Notes: generated by a model not told the origin, from the sequence alone. A DNA stretch of 64,000 bases from Corythucha ciliata (GCA_038030265.1 CM075943.1:42656001-42720000), one strand, 5' to 3'; shown: positions 23,226-35,297, numbered from the stretch's first letter. Program-made: numbers and translations.

Positions 23226-23989
23226 TTTTTAATGTTCTTTTTGACTGGCCTAAAATAATAATTAATTGACCCAGAATCCCTTGAATCGTATATCAATATT
23301 GTCCCATGAAGTAAAGAGTGTGGCCGCCTCTCACACGGAAGAATCTGAATCACACGGAAGCGACGGTTGAACGTTAGCCCTGGACCATCAGTGGCCTTTT
23401 CAAACTCACAGACCCAATCAACACAAGTCCACGGTCGACGGACCCCTCAGCTCATCCTGCCTACAATGCCGTAATGATTTTGCTACTGAAATACTGTAAT
23501 AATAATAAAATTGAAGAAATCATCATAAACCTAATTAATATTAATATAATTCTTCCAGTTTCAAATATTAATTGCCTCAATTCGTTGAAAAAAGAAAAAT
23601 TGTAAAGTCAATCTCATTCGTTCTGAAGCTGTCAATTGGAAAACTACGAATTTCCGGTTGACGACCGCTGATCTTGTTCATACATCCAAAATAGATACAG
23701 GAAAATAAATACAAAAAAGGATCTACCAGTAGTGTTTGGCTTTAGAAGGGTTTAGAGTGGGATTTGCGAGCTGCACTAGTGAAAAAAGTCTAGTAAAATT
23801 GATCAGAATAATACTGTCCGCATAAAATAAGAGAGAATAAAACATAATCTATAACCACAACCTGACACTTTTATTCACCAGACAGCCTGGGAGCCCGCCC
23901 GTGAGGCAGAGCCTCGATCCGAACAGGCCTCTTCAGGCCTCACGGCCCTCCCGGTGGGTGAAATCGGCACAATCGTTTAAAAAATCAAA

Positions 23990-24199
23990 ACTCCCATTTT
24001 CGGACAAATTAAAGGGGGCTTGCAGCTACTCAGTAGGGTTATGGCGGAAACCGGCCGCATTGGCTTGCGGATAGCGTGGCCCGGACTCATAAACCACAGC
24101 CAGGTAAAATTGCACAACAAGCTGCCGACAAGAGCGATGCTTCTGGGAGTGCGAACGTTCAAGAAGTGGCTGAAGAACTTTTTAATGGTCAACGCGTAA
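23990..24199 (+). pseudogene. C-terminal remnant of a LINE reverse transcriptase ORF
   Basis: An open frame ends at TAA 24197-24199. Its last 30 codons read KLHNKLPTRAMLLGVRTFKK then WLKNFLMVNA. This matches the usual C-terminus of LINE ORF2 proteins of the CR1/Jockey type (xWNxLP...LxxFKxxLKxxL). Everything upstream of about 23990 that would encode the reverse transcriptase is absent. A GC-rich tract with AGGCCTCTTCAGGCCT precedes it at about 23924. Confidence 0.5.
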
Positions 24200-24399
24200 A
24201 ACGCGTTCACGTCCGAGTTCGATTAGGCAGTCTGACGAAGCTATACAACAATTGTTGGAACGTGCTAATGAATAATAATAAGTATTATTATTATTATACA
24301 CTTCTCACTGTTGATAGGTGACTTTTCTATCGACCAGCGGAACGGTGACGTACCGAGTTGCTGTAAAGAAATGAACGGGCACTTGATTATGATCAAGTT

Positions 24400-25757
24400 T
24401 TCGATCTAATTTGAAATCTTCTTAAAGACCTGATTGGCATAGATGAACAACACATAAGGTCAACAGCAAAGTAAATTAAAAAAGCAAGCGATATGAGTGC
24501 ATACCTGGTCGATAATTCCAAATGAACGAATATAGCAACATAATAAGTGTCCTCCTACGTCGCAAATTAAAAACTAGATACTCTTGGTCCGCTAACGCCA
24601 AAGAACCAGATACACGGAATGCACAAAACAGGTCGGATGAGTGAAGGTTGGGTATGTCGTGAAAGAGAGAAGGGGATCTGACCACAAGTGCTCAGTGTTT
24701 TTCGTACACATCGGATTAACCGCCGATGTGTCGAGTAATGTCATCCATCGCAATCACGCATCGCATTTTCACTTCATTCTAGCTGAAAAAGCAAGCCTTA
24801 GCCAGCCAATCAAGGCATGTTTAGACTTGGCATCTACTTACCCAGTTCACTAGTTGAGTTAGGTGCCTGGGAGCTTCAAGTTCGACGATTTCAGTACAAC
24901 TGAAGAATCTTCGAACAATCGTATTCGATTTACCAGAGACTTATCCTTATAATTGGAGACAAAGATTTATTAGGCGATCAGGGTCCTATGGGACCTTATT
25001 ACGGTGTGACTCACAGTTGTCGCTGTCATGCTACGGTTTTCTTGCACTTCTATACATTTTCTGGGGCAGTGGGGTCATGCGATTTGTCCCAGTCTTTTTC
25101 GTTGGGCTAGGAACCGGCTGTTTTAGGCAGGCATAAGTCACGCTCGTGCCTCGTATTAGGTACTTTGATAAAATTATCCAAAACTTCGTGAAGTATGACC
25201 GGTATAAATTCATGAGATGAGATTTGAAAAGGCGCTTTGATGACTTTTTGCGAATGTGACGTCTTCTCCTTGAGGAGGGCTACATGGCCTCTGCACCATT
25301 CATTCCAGATATGCGCCCTTATATTTCATAATATCCATATCCAATCATGGTATGGGACGACTAAAGAACGCAGTATCAGGGGGAATAAGTTTCTGAGGAG
25401 AACGGGAAACCAGACATGCACAGCTGCTGCACTCCATACAGTGTGAAAGGCTGAAAGCGAAGAGAAAGAGAAAACGGAACATATAATTAACCCCGCCACC
25501 CTTTCATGTTACTAACGAATCCGTCATGCGCAGAGAAAACGATTGCTACGAGACTTCGTGTGGTCACTTCCTTCAGCTTTTGTCCCCCTTTGTCATTATG
25601 TTCAAGTTTGATGTTTCATCAAACCGTTATGAAGAATTATGGAGCCATCGGACAGAGCACAATTACGTTCGCCCTGCATTATATAGACTTGTACGACGAT
25701 TAATTGCCAGAAAAAAGTTGAAATAGGTGGTGACCGAAATGCCGGTAGCAGATATTA
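24400..25757. other. No gene identified
   Basis: Several frames of 60 to 80 codons occur, but none shows recognisable domains, splice sites in suitable phase or repeat membership. Confidence 0.4.
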
Positions 25758-26158
25758 ACGCCTTTTACACGGGCGCGCAGCCCGTCGGGCCAAGGGGTTT
25801 TTGCCCCAAAATGGGCTTAACCCGCGGGCCGGGCGTGACCGTGTAAACGAGAGAGGCTCGAGGTTCAGACCCGCGAGCCGAGATATCAGCCCCTTCCGAC
25901 GGCTCGTTCGGCCGCGCCTTCGGACCCGCCATGCCAACCATCGAGCCACTTTATCCACACGGTCGCTCCAGGCCCGCAGGCCTTTCCCGCGCTCCTGTTA
26001 TCAGGTTCCGGCTCCCACGTTATCTACCACTGTTTTGTTTTGTTAACGTTATCTCTCGCTTTTTGGTTTTCCTGTGCAGTAATAATAATAAGTTAAGTCG
26101 ATCGAAGTTGATCTTTGGTGTTTTAAACTTATATTTTTGGGCTGTGAAGTGAACTGTG

Positions 26159-26317
26159 ATGGACGGAGACGACGACGACGACTATTCCCAGCCGCCGTCA
26201 GATGCGACAGGAGTCGAAGTCGAAGTAACCGGAGGCGACCGATTCTGGCCCAAAGAGGTTCTCCAAAACTTCATTGAAACTTACCACCGGCAAAATGCCT
26301 GTGGAAAGTCAAGATAG
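26159..26317 (+). pseudogene. N-terminus of Harbinger-associated MADF/Myb-like protein
   Basis: ATG at 26159 opens 52 codons: MDGDDDDDYSQPPSDATG, then GDRFWPKEVLQNFIETYHRQ, stopping at 26315-26317. An acidic start followed by (F/L)IexY is how MADF domains begin. One base out of frame the expected continuation CLWKVK follows (about 26303-26325). The domain is cut off there by the junction with the opposing transposase fragment, so the product cannot be functional. Confidence 0.5.
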
Positions 26318-26520
26318 TTGATAAAGTCCTCATGGTGATTTTCCAGCTCTTTGAGGAGCGAAAGTTGTCCGCGGGTCTGCCTTTTCTCCATCCATTTCTT
26401 CACCCACACCCTTTTTCCCTTTTGTCCCATATCTTCCAAAATGTTTACACAATTGTTGAAAGCAAATAACCATTCAAGTTGTAAACGTAAACGTTCCGCG
26501 TTCCCACGTTCCATTTTCCC
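26281..26520 (-). pseudogene. N-terminal fragment of PIF-Harbinger transposase
   Basis: The minus-strand frame carries RVWVKKWMEKRQTRGQLSLL then KELENHHEDFINYLDFPQAF. This is the conserved N-terminal block of Harbinger transposases (RxWVxxWxxRRxxxG...LLxEL...EDxxxxxNYLRMxxxxF). The frame stops at the deletion junction near 26295, before the DDE catalytic domain, so no transposase activity is possible. A methionine upstream (KMERGNAERL) is a likely start. Confidence 0.6.
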
Positions 26521-26870
26521 CCGAACGAACTCACAACCAGCTTGAAAACCACTAGGCGCGGCGGCTTGGCCTCTCGAGACCGCTGACCTGGTCGACGCTC
26601 CAGCGAGCCTGGATGATCGCGCCAAACCCGAGGAAAAATCGGCGGGTATCTGTTTTCACGAGCGGGTTTCGCCCGACGTCTATGATGATCGCAAGCCAGG
26701 CCCGCGGGCCAGGAGTGTCCCGTTTTTTGCAGCTTTTTGTAAGGACGGTCCAGGCCCGCGGGCTTGGACGACGAGCCGATTTTTGAGGCGCGTGGGCCAG
26801 GCTCGCAGGTCAGGCCCGACGTCCAGTCCCGCTGTCCAAGCTCGTACGTGTAAACGGGCCTATTGAACTG

Positions 26871-27455
26871 GATATAAAGCGTTTCTCACTGAATATGGCC
26901 ACAGTTTAAGTCACGTGAAATTATTTTCAAGTTGCGTGGATTCGAAAATTAATTAAAATACATTTCACTTCGTCACCTCACAAAAAAAATTAACTCTGAC
27001 TTGATAAATTGATAACAGACAACTGTAAACAACAAAAAAGCGGTTCGCATATGGATAGTGATATAGCTCATAGTAATAGTGGTGCTATCTGTAGTGAGCA
27101 ATTATCCCAACCCCAGATTGGTTACACGTTATCACCACGAGCTGAATGACTTGGTTTTCCATATGACTTTGCCCAATAATTTCAATGGTTTTACCAAAGT
27201 CATATGGATTACAAGTCGCGTCGCTTTTGATAAGACACGGTCCTGAAGCATTTTGGGAAAATCGATCCCGATAGATGCCTCTGCAATTCTTACTTTATTC
27301 AATTACGAACAAGCTTTCATGAAAGGGCGTAGGTTTTCAACTTTTCATTGGGGGGCTTCTGCTCTCAAATTTGTTAAAAATTTGTAATTATCACTTTGTT
27401 TCATTATGTATACAGTAGATGCGGTTTAAACACCTTGGAATACGAGACTGGACAT
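26871..27455. other. No gene identified
   Basis: AT-rich sequence with no supported frame or shared repeat. Confidence 0.4.
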
Positions 27456-27596
27456 GAATTCGTTTGTCGTCCGGAGCTGCACTATTAGCACTGAAAGTAC
27501 TAACCTTTCATTATTTTTTCGCGTTATTTCACATGATAACCCGCGAGGTTGCAAAATTTCGTGCTGCTCGGAGTAGTCCGGGACGACAAACGAATA
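27456..27596. mobile_element. Short inverted-repeat element, ATTCGTTTGTCGTCCGGA ends
   Basis: GAATTCGTTTGTCGTCCGGA at 27456 is mirrored by CCGGGACGACAAACGAAT ending at 27596; one base is inserted in the right arm. A solitary copy of the same end (TTCGTTTGTCGTTCGGAGCA) lies at about 18599. Confidence 0.6.
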
Positions 27597-27699
27597 GACC
27601 TACTGTAAACTCGTCTCGGCCCTTGACCATTTTTATGCAGGATGTTCCGAATCAAGCACGGACTTTGTGGATGAAAGTAGACCTTATTTGAAATCGAAA

Positions 27700-28490
27700 A
27701 TGCCAAATACATCATAGCCCGAAACTCAATTGTTTCTGAGATATGATTTTCCAAACGTTTTAAAATGCATATATCTCTTTTCTTAGTCTAGTGCGACTTG
27801 TCGCTTCCAAACGAACACCTGGGAGGTGGGGCACTTCTTTTCATTGATGAGTCAAAGGCAAATGGCTTATATGGGGGTGGCAAACCAAGAAACGTACTTT
27901 TTTACATTTTTTGGAAAATCAATTAATTATGAAAATAAATTATTGTTTGATGCTTTGGGACGTTTTTTCATGGGTGATTGGTGGGTTTTATTTTGAAAAA
28001 TAAAACGTTGACAGATCATAAAGAAAACTAAGGTACATTTCTGTTATTTAGGCCCTTATAACTTAAAATAATGATTATTCTCTTCAAAATCGCTTGTTTT
28101 GACCTGAAAAATTTGAACAAGTTTTGTGATTTGTTTTTAGACAAACGGGGACTGACTTTAAAAAAAAATCCCCGATTTGCACGACTTACAGCCGCATTTG
28201 AGGCCACATAAAATAGTTCATATCCACCGCAAATTGCTAATCCTGACAGAAAATAGTGTGCTATTTCCGAATCCATCATCAAAAAGTTGCAAATGTGCAA
28301 ATTGAAAGCGATTTTCTCGCAGTTAGTTGAAAAAATTGATGTAAGCCATGAAAAAGCGTTTGAAAAATCATATCTCGAAGGGTTTTGATTTTCGGACCAT
28401 GGTATAGGTAGTGTTTTTGGTCGCAAATGATGTCTATTTTCACCAAATTTTTTTGTCACACTTATCCCCTTCCACCCTGTATAATTACTA
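27700..28490 (+). mobile_element. Partial copy of the ACAGGGTG foldback family
   Basis: The right end reads TTTTTTTGTCACACTTATCC then CCACCCTGTATA, as at the right end of 33877-35297. Internally, CATATCTCGAAGGGTTTTGA and TTTTCGGACCATGG recur in 54965-55200 (inverse) and near 59090. No matching left end was found. No ORF of substance. Confidence 0.55.
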
Positions 28491-29389
28491 TTTTTAATTT
28501 CAATTTTAGAGAAATGTGCTGCAGTAACTTAAAAAAATATGTATTAGACCACGTTCATAAGTTCTGCATGTGCCAAGCGCCTGTGGAGTCTATGCAACCA
28601 AACCAATTTATTCCCTAGAAAAATAAAGCGTTTTCATATGTTTCACAGGCTCCACACTTCCACAGGCTGAAACTTCCACAGTCGCACGTCAATGGGTTGA
28701 CAGACAGTTTTTAACGTGGCCTTATTACAACCAGGAAACTTGAGCTTACTATACAAAAAATGTCATGTTCTGACAATAATAAGTAGGTAACTAGTTATTA
28801 AAATTCGTTCAAGATTCCTGAAATAAATAAACATTTAATTTGTTGCAAAGATAGCCCCCCCCCCTTTATCGTTAACCACGGGTGTTCCGGTTTGATGGGT
28901 CTACTAACTCGTTACCCTAATCATCCTTACAACACGCAGTGCTACTTCTGTACCTGGTGTGCTTTGCAGCATTGATCCTGCGTCTTTCACAGCACTTAGT
29001 TTTAATGTTATGATCGTATTGACGAAATGTTCGTTGAAACTGTAACGAAGGGACAAAAACACGATGAGAACAAGTAACGTCAGGAAGAAAAACGCCCAAT
29101 TTTACAGCTTCTTTGGTGGTGGTGTGGGGGGAATCCGACTCTCCCACCCAGAAGAAGTAGCCTCAGTACGACCCTGATCTTCAAACTATATCATTTCTGC
29201 TCTGCAGTTCACAAAGGGCTAAAATAAAGGAACCATGTGAACTGAACTTGAATAAAGTAAAGAACGCAGTGCTATCTTGTGGGATCAAAAATGAGAAATT
29301 AATTTGAGACCGCTGATTTAGGGCGGGAGGGGGTGGAGTGGTGCAACTTGTAATCCATATGACTTTGGGTTTTACTATCACTCAAAAAA
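28491..29389. other. No gene identified
   Basis: No coding, RNA or shared-repeat signal is visible apart from a C tract at 28855-28864. Confidence 0.4.
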
Positions 29390-30330
29390 GTCTATTTGCA
29401 ATTTCATTGCGGGATTGACTCCCTAAAATGCCAATTTTGCGGGGATGGACCATTCAAAAATCCAATTTCACGAGGTTGACTCATTCAAAAAAGCGATTCC
29501 GCTCGTTTTTGTCGCTTTCGATGTTCAAACGTCACCACGAGACCACGGATTTGAGGCTCACAGAAACCAATTGCGAGGATTTAGCTCATTCAATACCTAA
29601 ATTTCACCTTTGCGTCCAAAAATAAAATAAATCTTGTAAAAATAGATCTTGCCCGACAGAACCCAATTTCGCGGAGTTGTCTCCTTAGAAAAGCCAATTT
29701 CACACTTTTTATTTCAATGGTGAAATGTCTAGCATGTTGACTCAGTTTAAAGAGCCATTTGGCTAGGTTGGCCCATTCCAAAATCAATTTCGTAGAGTTG
29801 GTTCTGTCAAAAAAAAAAAAAAAAACGGGGGCTTCTCCGCAAAAGAACAATTTCATGGATTTCGCTGCTACAAAAACAAAATTTTGTGCTGTTGACCTAT
29901 TCAAAACACAATTTTAAAGCGTTGGCTCCTTTTAAAGAGCAATTCAAGTGTCTGGCTCTTTTCAAAAACAAAATGTCGTATGGTTGTCCCTTTCAAAACG
30001 AGAAAGCGCGAGATAATGCCCACCCAAAAAAAAAAAAAATTCGCAAGTTTGGCCCATTCGGAACCCGATTTGGCACGTCCAAACTTATCAAAAATTGAAT
30101 TTCACGTAGTTCGGTATGGTACAAAACACATTTTACGGGGGTGGCTCCCGGAAAAAAATAAAATTTCGCGGAACGGACTGATTAAAACGCAGCTGCTCCG
30201 TAACAGCAGGGGCAAGTTCACCCTAAGAAAGCAATTTCGTGGCTTTCGCTGCTGGACGAATGAAATTTCACGCTGTTTACCAATCCAAAAAGCTGTTTCG
30301 AGAAGTTGGGTCTGTCTCCTTTCAAAAACA
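29390..30330 (+). repeat. Degenerate minisatellite, CCAATTTCGCGAGGTTGACTCATTCAAAAA
   Basis: Units of about 30 bases repeat the pattern AATTTC(G/A)CG-GTTGGC/TGACTCATTCAAAA. It is the complementary sense of the GAAATTGGC family at 10120-11000. A tract of A residues interrupts it at about 29811-29826. Open frames of 65 to 144 codons on both strands are repeat readings. Confidence 0.75.
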
Positions 30331-30669
30331 GGATAAGAGAACAGCGTGGAGTGGACGCACGCGGCTGCAGAGTTGAGAATGTTGACCCGCCCCTCATGTA
30401 AGTCGTACGGGTCATGGTCTATCCCGGGTAGGAAAGTAGACTTGGGTATGTTCCAAAACGAGTTCTGTCTTAGCAACGTTTCATTAAACGACACAAATAG
30501 AACTGATTTCTGTTTAACAATATTTGAATCTAGCATCAGCTAGATCCCTATTCATTTACCATCCTTCAATAGTGGTGAAGAAGGGGGCGGGGGGGCTTTA
30601 ATTAATTAGAAGTGGTCGAAGATTCCGAAGTCTTAATTAACGCTTCCCATTTCATACCCTCTTGTGGTA

Positions 30670-31560
30670 TAACACTCAGCGCGTTAGGGATGGGGCTCGC
30701 CGTAGATCTGTTTTTAGGACGAAATTATTCGAGACCAATAAGAACGTACGAGTACGTGACTGTCAAACCCAATCGTCTTAAAGTGTTGCCGCTGAAAATA
30801 AGACAAGGGTCACAATCGTCATCAAATTTTTGTGATCGATGAGGAACTACGATGGATTTTTGTTTCTTGATGTCATCATATCTTTTCGGTCGCAAATAAT
30901 TCGTTGGTATTAAGTTAACACGGTTCCTGGTCACTATTCCAGTTTCGGTTCCGACCTGATAACGCCGCGGTGCATCCATACTTTTTGTCCGTACTGTACC
31001 AAATCTTTTCATATCCGTTATGAAAACGTGTTCCCTTTCCTTTAAATCTCTTAAGGGGCGAGCTGCGTGCCTCTTATCAAACCTCCGTTTCTGAACCTGC
31101 TTGGCTTTTTCATCAATATCTCTAAATTTATTTAAAACTGGCCACCTAGGCTTGAGAGACGACGGATCTATCGGTAAAACCCCACGAAGTTTTCTCCCCA
31201 TTAAAAGTTCAGAAGGCGAACATGAACCAATCTGTGGCGTGGATCGGTAGGCCAGAAGAGCGAGTTGTAAATCCTGTGATTTTTCCATTATATTTTTCGC
31301 TACCCGGACCATGTACTCAGCAAATCCATTTCCTTGATAGTGTTTTGGACTTCCAGGAATGATTTTAAACCCAAGTTCTCTACTGAATTGTCTCATTTAA
31401 ATTCGATCCTGCATCGCAACGAATTGATTCAGGGACTCCAAAATGTGCAAAAAGTTTTTTTAAGTACTCAATTATTTCAGAAGACTGCAAACTGCGAGGA
31501 AAAGGACAAATATCTATGGCTGGCCTAGCGTCGAGAACACAGTCAAATGTCTTTGATGGA
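30670..31560 (-). pseudogene. pol: Ty3/Gypsy retrotransposon integrase fragment with frameshift, plus LTR start
   Basis: Reading from 31555 on the minus strand, PFPRSLQSSEIIEYLKKLFA, HFGVPESIRCDAGSNLNE is the second half of a Ty3/Gypsy integrase catalytic core. After a one-base shift at about 31395 the frame continues MRQFSRELGFKIIPGSPKHY, QGNGFAEYMVRVAKNIMEKS, LALLAYRSTPQIGSCSPSEL, LMGRKLRGVLP. The Asp of CDAGSN and Glu of NGFAE correspond to the last two residues of the DDE triad. The frame runs past a C-terminal RYQVGTETGIV region to about 30725, and TGTTATACC at 30674 is a probable LTR start. Upstream pol and gag are missing. Confidence 0.75.
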
Positions 31561-31739
31561 CGCGACAGCAGCGTCCCCTCGATCTCATTACGGCGTTTTT
31601 GATCGTTTCACCACGTTTTCACCAGCCCCCCCCCTTCCCGCCCAGCGGATAGTGAACGTTTAGGCCGCACAGCAAGGCCATCGCCATATAGATCCCTGTC
31701 CAGCTAATTCTTCATTTTGATCCTCTTATCTCAAGAACA

Positions 31740-32281
31740 GCACATTACAGCTTTTTCTCAATTTTAACCGCAAAAAGGGCTCGTTAAATCGTAAATTAGC
31801 ACTTTATCTCCATTTTAGCCACAATTGAGCACTTTTTCTTAAAAATGTAGACACGTGTGCATGCTTTTTCCAAATTTTAGTCGCGAACAACCGCTTTCTT
31901 GGCCGCAGATCAGCGTTTTCCCTCAATATTACAATATTGGATTTCAGTCAAGAACAGCAAATTATAATAGCATTTTTTTCTCAATTATTGCGGTAAAAGG
32001 ACCCCAAAAATTACAATTTGTCGCTTTTTCTCTAGTTTGGTGCGACAGTTGCATAAGGAACCGTGAATTTTCGCTTTTTCACCATTATAGCCGCAAACTT
32101 GCGCTGTGTCTTAATTTTATTATTATTTATTTATTTTCTTTCTTTCTTTCTTTCTTTTTTTCTTTAGCAGCATTTTAGCACTTTTTTCAATTTAGCTTCG
32201 AATTAGCACTATGTATTGATTCTGACCGTGAATTTTTTCTCTATTTTAGCCGTACCAAAGGGCATCCAAAAAAACACGAAT
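31740..32281 (+). repeat. Minisatellite of the GCGAATTAGCGCTTTTTCTCAATTTTAGCC family
   Basis: Imperfect units of about 30 bases, TTTTCTCAATTTTAGCCGC then GAATTAGCGC. A (TTTC)n tract lies at about 32140-32162. The array continues at 32983 across the inserted TIR element. Confidence 0.8.
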
Positions 32282-32982
32282 GAGGAAGTTTCACATTTTT
32301 CAAAAATATTTTTTTTCGATGAGGTATATCAGTTCTTCCTCGTAAACAAATATGCAAAAGTTTAAAACCCTTCAGAAATAATTTTTATTTATTATTAGTA
32401 TTAGTAGAGAACCTATAATCAGACAGGTAAAATCACAGACGCCATCTTCGCTCTTATCAATTATCAGTCTTGTAAAATCCACCTTTTGTTGATGTTTTGT
32501 GGATGTCAACAAATCACCCCCCAACCATTCCTATTAAACTGATAAGAACGAACATGGCGCCGTATGCGTCTACTCGTCTTTAAAGGTTCCTTAGTATTAG
32601 TGGGCATATTTGAAATCCCGCCAAAACGAACATTTTCCGCAACGTAATATCCCTTGTATTCTCTGTCCTTTTCATGCCTCTAAATAGCTCATCTGTTTAT
32701 CCTCCATTATTTTATTATTGGAAAGCTCTAGTAGAAAATAAAGGCCAAGAAACACAGCAAACCGCTCTCCGACAGCAACATTACAGGCGAATTTTTTTCG
32801 GAAGGCTCATATGACACAAACATGCTAGCTGGCGTGTTTGAAATGACCTAAAACTTCAAAAATCGCGTTTTAATTAACTGTTGGGTTATTATACGAACGT
32901 ATCACGATTTATGCTCTATTATAGCATAAATAAACCTTAAAAAATAGATTTTTGAATAAGTTCTGACCCATGAAACTTCCTC
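32282..32982. mobile_element. TIR DNA element (GAGGAAGTTTCA ends), best-preserved copy
   Basis: Left end GAGGAAGTTTCACATTTTTC, right end TGAAACTTCCTC, with AT on each side. Removing the element and one AT gives CACGAATTAGCGC, exactly the surrounding minisatellite unit, so the ends are firm. A 186 bp inner insertion (32405-32590) leaves about 505 bp of original element, close to the 470 bp of the copy at 166-2096. It has no transposase ORF. Confidence 0.8.
32405..32590. mobile_element. Nested MITE flanked by TTAGTATTAG
   Basis: TTAGTATTAG occurs at 32395-32404 and 32591-32600. The bounded 186 bp has inverse ends (GAACCTATAA and TTTAAAGGTTCC, then CGCCAT/ATGGCG and TCTTATCA/TGATAAGA). The sister copy near 280 lacks both the insert and the duplicated flank. 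An 8 to 10 bp duplication fits a hAT-type MITE. Confidence 0.65.
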
Positions 32983-32984
32983 AT

Positions 32985-33870
32985 TAGCGCTTTTTTTCCA
33001 GTTGAGTCTGAAAGTTGCATCAAGAAACCGCGAATTGGCGCATTTTCTCAACTTTAGCCGCGGATTAGCGTTTACTCTCAATTTTATCCGCGTAAGGACA
33101 AGAGAAACAGAGCACTCAATAATAATCAATCGCTCAATAATAATTATAATTATAAATTATATTTATTTATATAACTTTTATCAAAATTAAAAAGAAACAA
33201 GTGTAAATAAATGGGAGGGAACTCATTCATATTACGACATTTTTATTAGAGATAAAACTGCATAACCGAGTTTGCTAACAAAAGAATCAATCAGTCCACT
33301 TGCTATAGTTGCTTGTGTTGCATGGACAACTCATGACCAGTTTATAACAACTTCATCCGTGATTTGGCGCTTTTTTTATTTCAGCAGCAAAATTAGAGAT
33401 TTTTTCGAATTTCAACCATTAAATTTAATCAAGAAATCGCATTTTTTTTTGTTTAATTTCAGCTGCGAATGAGCACCTTTTTCATTTAACCGAAAGGATC
33501 AGCGCTTCATCTCAATTTTTCCACAAAGCGTTTTTTTTTATTTTATCCGTTAACTAGCCCTTTATCTAGACTTTAACCGCCAATAAACCTTTTTTTAATT
33601 TTAGCTGCGAATTTTTGCGAACATTTTGCCATAAATTGGCGTTTTTTCTCACTTGCAGTCATGAGTTGGAAATTTTTCTTCTAAAAAAGTTGCCTCCAGA
33701 AACCGTGTTTGGCATTATCACGATTTTTGCATCCAAGCTAAGCTGCTAATTTCCTGCCAAAGTTAAGCAGCGAATTAGCCATTTTTTCTTTATTTTTTTT
33801 TCTTGAAATCGCATCGAGAAACCACAAATTTGCGTTTTTTCTCGGTTTTAGAATTAGCGATTTTATTATT
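32985..33870 (+). repeat. Minisatellite of the GCGAATTAGCGCTTTTTCTCAATTTTAGCC family, continued
   Basis: Continuation of the array at 31740 past the TIR element, degenerate and interrupted by an AT-rich stretch at 33120-33260. It runs up to the foldback element at 33877. Confidence 0.75.
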
Positions 33871-33876
33871 TTCTAT

Positions 33877-35297
33877 ACAGGGTGGATCCGTATAAGTGTG
33901 ACAAAAATTTTTGGGTAAAACTACGTTAAAAGTGGAGTAAAACGGTACCTTCGGAAGTGTCCTACGTCGATCCGTTCCGGAGTTATGATTTTTTTGTGTT
34001 TAAAAAAGTAACCAATGCTTGTTTCAAAAAATCCGCAATTTCTCGGCTTACATCGCACCAAATCCAAAAAGTGATGCCATTTTCAGAAACTACGGAACGT
34101 TTCCTTTAGGATAGAGGCCATTTTATTGCTTGAAATAATCGTCAACACCCAGAAATCTGGCATTTTTTCCATAAATTTACGTGTCCTCTAAAATTTGTCC
34201 GTTTTACGAAAAGTCGCTGTACCCAAACAGCTTTCTCAACAGATTTTCGGTATATCACAAAAACTTCCCCGTCTTCTAGGTTTCCTTTTGGCGTGTTCAC
34301 ATTTCATGTTACCACTGACGTTTCTCACAAAAACGTCACGAGAATGCACAAAACCCGTGTTTTTACGAAACATGGACCATTGTCTACGGTATTCGTGAAG
34401 GGTGCAGGGAGATCGGCAGTAAGTGAGAACAGTATATCGTACCATGGAGAAGGCAAGAGGCATTCGATTTGACCCCTTCCCCCACCAGTGATTCATTAAA
34501 TTTTCGCCATTCAGGGGGGGGGGGGGTATAATTGAATGCCGTTTGCCTACGATATCTTCTCCTTCCTAAAATATTCTGCCCTCCCTTTCTAAAACAGTAT
34601 TTAGAAAAATATAGGCAATTGCCTATGTGCCAGGTGCCAACAATATTCGTGAAGGGTGCTCAGACATCGACAGAAATGGATGGGGGGGGGGGTCAAATTG
34701 AATGTCTCTTGCCTGCGGTATCTTCTCCATGGTAAGATATCCTGTTCTCACTTACTGCCGATCTCTCCGCACCCTTCACAAATACCGTAGACAATGGCCC
34801 ATGTTTCGTAAAAACACGGTTTTTGTGCATTCTCGTGACGTTTTTGTAAGAAACGTCAGTGGTAACATGAAATGTGAACACGCCAAAAAGAAACCTAGAA
34901 GACGGGGAAGTTTTTGTGATATACCGAAAATCTGTTGAGAAAGCTGTTTGGGTACAGCGACTTTTCGTAAAACGGAATTTTAGAGGACACGTAAATTTAT
35001 GGAAAAAATGCCAGATTTCTGGGTGTTGACGGTTATTTCAAGCAATAAAATGGTGTCTATCCTAAAGGAAATGTTCCGTAGTTTCTGAAAATGGCATCAC
35101 ATTTTGGATTTCGTGCGATATAAGCCGAGAAATTGCGGATTTTTTGAAGCAAGCATTGGTTACTTTTTTAAACACAAAAAAAATCATAACTCGGAACGGA
35201 TCGACGTAGGACACTTCCGAAGGTACCATTTTACTCCACTTTTAACGTAGTTTTACCCAAAAATGTTTGTCACACTTATACGGATCCACCCTGTATA
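33877..35297. mobile_element. Foldback element with arms of about 600 bp, TA-flanked, CAGGGTGGATCCG ends
   Basis: The left arm (33877-34480) and right arm (about 34695-35297) are nearly identical inverse copies, so each minus-strand ORF in one arm reappears on the plus strand in the other. The ends read TA-CAGGGTGGATCCGTATAA and its inverse, TTATACGGATCCACCCTG-TA. A TA target duplication suggests the Tc1/mariner group, but no transposase is encoded. The central 200 bp contain G tracts (34507 and 34682). Minisatellite-type sequence (GAATTAG) occurs on both flanks. Confidence 0.8.

Larger units (their letters stand above)
25758..26870. mobile_element. Internally deleted PIF-Harbinger element with two convergent ORF starts
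   Basis: The outer ends are inverse-like: TTAACGCCTTTTACACGGGC near 25757 and the complement of CGTGTAAACGGGCCTATT near 26849-26866, both followed inward by GC-rich CCCG/GGGC sequence. Between them, the start of a MADF-type protein (plus strand, 26159) and the start of a Harbinger transposase (minus strand) face each other and meet at about 26300. This is the two-ORF plan of PIF-Harbinger with the middle of the element deleted. The target duplication is unclear. Confidence 0.6.

Noticed and set aside
25755..26046. GC-rich open frames on both strands
   Set aside because: They fall in the GC-rich terminal region of the Harbinger element and match no protein pattern.
28028..28459. 143-codon minus-strand frame
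   Set aside because: It lies inside the partial ACAGGGTG foldback copy, and no transposase or other domain is recognisable.
29590..30543. Several frames of 65 to 144 codons on both strands
   Set aside because: They lie across the degenerate minisatellite at 29390-30330 and its edge; sequence is explained by the repeat unit.
34236..34938. Two open frames with nearly the same protein sequence on opposite strands
   Set aside because: They are the two arms of the foldback element at 33877-35297, not paired genes.
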